Source: Plasmodium malariae
Lineage: Eukaryota; Apicomplexa; Aconoidasida; Haemosporida; Plasmodiidae
Length of the DNA stretch: 64,000 nucleotides
NCBI RefSeq assembly: GCF_900090045.1
Contig: NC_041786.1
Location: forward strand, 1,544,501-1,608,500
Reading direction: 5' to 3'
This document shows positions 59,801-64,000 of this stretch, one piece after another; positions within the stretch are counted from its first letter, which is position 1; every line of letters begins with the position of its first letter. Both the position numbers and the translations under genes were made by a program. The notes beneath the pieces were generated by a model that was not told the DNA's origin, did no database searches, and was given only the letters and a program-made list of their open reading frames with translations.

Positions 59801-62071
59801 ATGCTAAAATTATTGAAAAGAATCATTACCTTCTTAATCGTTCTTTTCTCATTTGGATGGAAAACATCTAACACTCTTAATTATATTCCTTATAATGTAA
59901 GAAAATACAATACAAAAATAATAAACAATGTGCTGTATGTAGATAAGGAGTTACTGAATAATTATGTATTTATAAAATTTTATAAAAATGACCTAGTCTT
60001 ATTAAAAAAGAAAAATAAGATAAAATGCTGTTCTAGTAAAAAGAAAGAAGATGATAATTTGGGTGTCGAACTTGAGGTAAGAATGAAGTGCTCAACCATT
60101 CATATATGGCACACACAGTGGTGCACTGTTAGTTTGTATAAATGCATAAATGCGCACATGAGCGCGGAGAAATGTGCATATATTAATGTATGTTTGTATG
60201 TGTGTATTAATGCATGTTTCTGTGTGTGTATTCATGTATGTTTGTATGTGTGTATTCATGTATGTTTGTATGTGTGTATTCATGTATGTTTGTATGTGTG
60301 TATTCATGTATGTTTGTATTTATGTATGTACACATGTGTGCATATTCGCATGTATCTGTGGGTACGAATTGTAGCCCCCAACCAAAACGTACTATTTTGA
60401 TGTATCCCCTTTTCACTATTTTTTCATTATCACAGAATCTAGTCAAAGACATAGAAGAGGGAAAATATGGCGCTGATCCTTTAAAACTGTATAGGGAAAT
60501 TGAGGTATATAAGAAGGACACGAAAGCCATATCATTTGGATATACGTACATACATACACACATACAAACCTGCATGCATACTGGGATAAACGTGTGCATA
60601 TATGTCTAGCTAGAACGCGTAAACGGAGTTCCCGTTTCTTTCTCTTTTTCAGAATAGCAGCACAATCAAAGGACAAGAAGAAAAAAAGGAGATGGAAGAG
60701 CAAGATAAAAAAATAAATATGTACAATGTAGAAGAAGTAATAAACAACACAGATGAAAGTTTAAAAAAAAGTGTTAGGAAAGCATTTTACAATACAGAAA
60801 TTGATGAAAATGATGATCAAAATGTAAAAAAGGAATACATTATGATGAATAAAATTGAAAAAACCTTTGATGAAATAGATGACATAAATAACCCAGAAGA
60901 AAAATTAGATATGGACAAAATTTATAAAAAAATTAATTCAATGAACGATGATAACAATTTAGGAACACCATTCAAAGATACTGCCAAAACATTGTTGAAG
61001 GTGAGAAATTATACGAGTGTCAGCCCCCTCGTTCCTTTTCTGTGTCGAATATTCACTATATCGAAAATTCACTATTTCATTGAATCCGTATGTCTTTTTT
61101 TTTTTTTTTTTTTTTTTTCATTTAACAATTTTCAGTATAAAGGTTTGCTCCATATGCCCTTTGAGCAGTGTCTTATGTTAAATAATGTCCAGTAAGACTT
61201 TTTTTTTTTTTTTATTTTCTTTACAAATATTGTTGCCGTTTTGTAAATATGTACGTATATATATATATATGCATGTACATATCTTGCATATGTTATGAGG
61301 GATATCGATCAAATTTTCTTTTCCTTTATATTTCCTCCGTCTCCCTCATCTTGCAGTTTCGATTGGAGAGAATCTTTAGATCACATAGAAATAAATATCC
61401 CCATTTTTGAAGGTAAAATTTAAATTACGAAAAAAAAAAAAAAATTGAATGTTACTATAGATTTTTTATTCTTTTACTGCATATATATATGTATGTTCAA
61501 CTTCAACAACGTTCTATAATGATTAATTTGCGTTCCTTTTTTTTTTTACAAAAGAAACGAATTTTGAAGACATTTTATTTCATTTCAAAGATGATTATAT
61601 AAAGCTGGAAGTTGTGAGGAACAAGGTTAAAATTCTTTTGTTAGACCATAAGGTGTGATATTAAATGGGGAGAAAAAATACAAAAAAAAAAATAGATAAA
61701 TAAAATAAAAAAAATAAAATAAAGAATAAAATAAAGAATAAAATAAAGAATAAAATAAAGAATAAAATAAAGAATAAAATATTAATAAAATAAAAAAAAT
61801 TGAATAACATAATGATTTAAAAAAATAACCTAAGAGAAGTATAAATAATGATCAAAAACCTCGCTTGATGAATAAAAAAAAGGAATACAGAGAATTAACA
61901 AATTAATAAAATTTTGTTCCCTTTTTTTTTTAGTTATGTGGGAAGATAGCTTATGATGAAGCATATTGGATTATAACTAGCGATTACAAAGATAATGAAA
62001 AACATGTTAATTTGATCTTGCCCAAATTAGGACGCTTTAAATATATATGGGAAAAACTGTTGCAGGGATAG
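59801..62071 (+). CDS. CS (p23/NudC-type) domain protein with signal sequence, seven exons
   Basis: CS domains are Hsp90 co-chaperone-like folds. Exons 59801-60076, 60436-60504, 60653-61000, 61136-61191, 61357-61412, 61555-61652 and 61934-62071 have consistent gt/ag sites and phases (lengths 276, 69, 348, 56, 56, 98, 138) for 346 residues. The N-terminus has a hydrophobic signal (LLKRIITFLIVLFSFGW) followed by a basic, Asn-rich region (NVRKYNTKIINN), the usual layout of an apicoplast bipartite leader. The middle is acidic and helical. The C-terminal 120 residues form the CS domain: FDWRESLDHIEINIPIF, YIKLEVVRNKVKILLLD and AYWIITSDYKDNEK, WEKLLQG. Apicoplast or secretory destination is inferred from the leader only. 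Intron 1 contains a 24-bp minisatellite and intron 6 an aataaag repeat. Confidence 0.88.
60188..60325. repeat. 24-bp minisatellite in intron 1 of the CS gene
   Basis: About five copies of gtatgtttgtatgtgtgtattcat. Intron location means copy-number change should not alter the protein. Confidence 0.9.
61690..61786. repeat. (aataaaataaag)n array in intron 6 of the CS gene
   Basis: About seven short A-rich units between exons 6 and 7. Confidence 0.8.
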
Positions 62072-63000
62072 ATGCAACATAAGATAAGGCAGTGACCTTT
62101 TTTTAACTTCATTTATTTTGTGGCATTATACTTGGTTTTATTATACTTGGCTTCTTTGTACTTCTCTTCGTTGTACTTCGCTTCATTATACATCTCCTCC
62201 TTGAACTCCACTTCGTCATACGCCACTTCCACACATGTTTTGCTAAAACAGGTTGTTTAACCTAATAAACGCATAAATTTGTTAAAAATGATATTCATTT
62301 TATCACTACAGTATTTTGGAAAGTGCCGAGCCGTTTTTAGATATGTGCAATATACCTCTAAAATTTATATGTATATACACTCTGATAAAATAGCTACCTA
62401 ACATAGGATATAATCACTTATACTATATAAGGGTTATCTTGTGCATACTGGTTGCATGTTGCATTAATACCCTATTCAACAACAACTGCTTATGTTAGCT
62501 TCCTCCCTTCGTCTTCTTCATTTTAATTTTTAACGAAAGGCTGTTAAATAATATGCTCTACGTGGTTTAACTTTATAAAAAAAAATATGAAGTGTGTAAG
62601 TATTTTTGTGCTAATGACGAACAGTGAAAATGATAACCACTGCGTAAATGAATGAACGAGCGAGCGAGCGAGCATGCCAGTGAACCCATGGTTATACTCT
62701 CATATTTGGATTAAAAAGACAGCGCAAAAAACATTTAAACAAAGAGCATATATAAACCCCTGATGATGAGCAAACTCAGAGGAGAAGAAATAAACTTGGC
62801 TTATATTGCATGAACTACATAGGAGATGCTCCGTTTAATTTGAAAATTCAGTTGTAAAATAAATTGGTGTAAAAAACTGGCTCAACAAACTTGTAGCACA
62901 TATGCGCACCCGTACATACATGCAACCATGTATACATATGCACGTTCCTAGACGGTTCCTTTACAAACGATCACAAAACAGTATGCGCACTGCTAGGTTT
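62072..63000. other. Convergent intergenic region
   Basis: Lies between the CS gene 3' end and the RNA polymerase alpha gene 3' end. It includes the 15-bp repeat at 62126-62230 and a gagcgagcgagcgagc run at 62655-62670. Base composition is less AT-biased than other gaps, and a tgatga motif sits at 62762, but no snoRNA box pair could be completed. Confidence 0.5.
62126..62230. repeat. Degenerate 15-bp repeat, seven units, coding-like on the minus strand
   Basis: Seven diverged 15-bp units. The minus strand is open from 62256 to 62113 and reads pentapeptides of the EAKYN/EEKYK/EVEFK type, with an acceptor-like tttag just upstream of its conserved start. Changes between units are mostly conservative at the protein level. 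This could be the last exon of a lost or unrecognised gene. Confidence 0.7.
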
Positions 63001-64000
63001 TCATTTTTCATCCAGTATGTTATTGAGCCTGTCACTTAAGTAATCATCGTAGTCAAAAGTACGTGTACTGGAAAACTTGTAATTACTCCTTTTTTTTGTA
63101 TTTTTTGTATTTTTTGTTTTTTTCCTATATTTTTCCTTTTTTACCTCCATTTTTAACCATTCTAAGGTATCAAGGTAAGGAGGAGGGGTATCTTGTAAGG
63201 GTAAGTGAATGTTGGAATGTTTGGGGAAATTAGCTGGGTCCACTAATTTTTGAGTAAATGGATCTAATAAATTTTTTTTATTCATTTCGTTGTTAACATC
63301 TTCATCAATATTTTGAATAGGAGGTCCACCTTCCATTTTTTGTTTTATTTGTAAAAATTTATATCTATCAATATATGGCCATAATTTTTTTATTTCCTTA
63401 TCTTCAATATCACATGGAAAATCATGATCATTTATAATCATTTCTCTAAATTTTCTTAAAATTTTTTTAATATTTTTAATACCATACAGAAGAACATTTT
63501 TAGGTAACATTCTACAGTCAGTCCAAATTTCTATAACTAACATTTGTTTAGGATCCGTAAATTCACATCTATCTTCACACCAATATTTAGTTGCAATCTT
63601 ATGAACAGCCATACGTACCATTCTACATGTACCAAAACTAGCACTTATAGGCATATAATTTTTATGAACAACTTCTGATACTTGTCGTTTTTTCATACAT
63701 TCATTATCTGACCCTAGTTCCCTTTTATATAATCCTTTATCATAAGTTAACCAATGTCCTTTACCATATTCAATTTTTAATGATATATCAATATACCCAT
63801 TTTCTTTTAATGTACATATATATTGTTCTTTATTAACAATTTTTAAATGAGAAGGTAAAGGTATCATTCCAGCTACTAACATTAATGGTCCCTTAAATAT
63901 TAATCTTATATTGGATTCGATATTTATTTCTTTACTATAAATACATACATCTGATATATTTAAAGCTATTTCTAGTAAATCCTCCTGCACGTTATCAATT
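63001..64000 (-). CDS. rpoA: Nuclear-encoded bacterial-type RNA polymerase alpha subunit, partial at window edge
   Basis: The alpha subunit dimer nucleates assembly of bacterial-type RNA polymerase; in malaria parasites the beta subunits are encoded by the apicoplast genome and alpha is imported. The frame is open to the right edge (N-terminal part missing). Seen, in order: NVQEDLLEIALNISDV, corresponding to the family's GVQEDVTEIILNLK region; LKIVNKEQYICTLKENG and IDISLKIEYGKGHW, matching the NPDLHIATL and GRGY region; a charged insert; and MLVIEIWTDCRMLPKNVLLYG, matching the LEIWTDGSI.P.EAL motif that ends the alpha N-terminal domain. After that comes an unusual basic tail of about 150 residues (KKEKYRKKTKNTKNTKK) with no recognisable alpha C-terminal domain helices. 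Apicoplast targeting cannot be seen because the N-terminus is outside the window. Confidence 0.88.
   Translation of the reverse strand, partial: IDNVQEDLLEIALNISDVCIYSKEINIESNIRLIFKGPLMLVAGMIPLPSHLKIVNKEQYICTLKENGYIDISLKIEYGKGHWLTYDKGLYKRELGSDNECMKKRQVSEVVHKNYMPISASFGTCRMVRMAVHKIATKYWCEDRCEFTDPKQMLVIEIWTDCRMLPKNVLLYGIKNIKKILRKFREMIINDHDFPCDIEDKEIKKLWPYIDRYKFLQIKQKMEGGPPIQNIDEDVNNEMNKKNLLDPFTQKLVDPANFPKHSNIHLPLQDTPPPYLDTLEWLKMEVKKEKYRKKTKNTKNTKKRSNYKFSSTRTFDYDDYLSDRLNNILDEK

Noticed and set aside
62762..62860. Box C/D snoRNA suggested by a tgatga motif
   Set aside because: No D box (ctga) with terminal stem could be found at suitable distance.

Overview
This window is nuclear DNA from a malaria parasite (genus Plasmodium). 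The signs are a very AT-rich sequence, long poly(dA:dT) tracts, (TA)n microsatellites and minisatellites, Asn/Lys-rich low-complexity inserts inside conserved proteins, short introns of the gt..ag type with T-rich acceptors, and a nuclear gene for a bacterial-type RNA polymerase alpha subunit, as expected for an organism with an apicoplast. Base composition and repeat style suggest an AT-rich primate-malaria-like genome, but the species cannot be fixed from the sequence. From memory only, the dihydroorotase and DnaJ neighbourhood resembles the distal part of P. falciparum chromosome 14.

Layout, left to right. 0-4 kb: apyrase (GDA1/CD39 family, minus). 4-8 kb: mostly non-coding, with an 18-bp minisatellite that is open on both strands. 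8.35-9.2 kb: secreted Cys-rich protein (plus). 10.1-10.75 kb: a candidate three-exon micro-gene (minus). 11.8-13.2 kb: SFT2-type Golgi membrane protein in four exons (minus). 13.2-17.1 kb: a long gap with coding-like, splice-flanked minus segments at its right end. 17.2-20.45 kb: RBM39/CC1-like splicing factor (minus). 22.2-22.6 kb: candidate two-exon small membrane protein (minus). 23.6-26 kb: NUFIP1-like protein (minus). 28-29.6 kb: MCM10-like replication factor (plus). 31.0-31.3 kb: small conserved-looking protein (plus). 33.9-36.3 kb: Asn-rich protein (plus). 38.3-40.8 kb: F-box-like/LRR-like protein (minus), with a decayed gene just upstream. 43.5-47.8 kb: a six-exon protein of unknown function whose splice phases all agree (minus). 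49-49.8 kb: DNAJC9-like co-chaperone (minus). 52.5-54.5 kb: TBC-domain Rab-GAP (plus). 56.2-56.6 kb: small membrane protein (plus). 57.2-58.3 kb: dihydroorotase (minus). 59.8-62.1 kb: seven-exon CS-domain protein with an N-terminal signal sequence (plus). 63-64 kb: the 3' part of the RNA polymerase alpha-subunit gene (minus), cut by the window edge.

The genes are mostly housekeeping and not a dedicated cluster: replication (MCM10), splicing and snoRNP assembly (RBM39-like, NUFIP1-like), pyrimidine synthesis (dihydroorotase), membrane traffic (SFT2, TBC), chaperones (DNAJC9-like, CS) and apicoplast transcription (RpoA). No tRNA, rRNA, CRISPR, insertion sequence or virus-like element was recognised. 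The least expected content lies between the obvious genes: small multi-exon candidate genes, coding-like remnants, and 15- or 18-bp minisatellites that could encode short acidic or lysine-rich peptide repeats on the minus strand.
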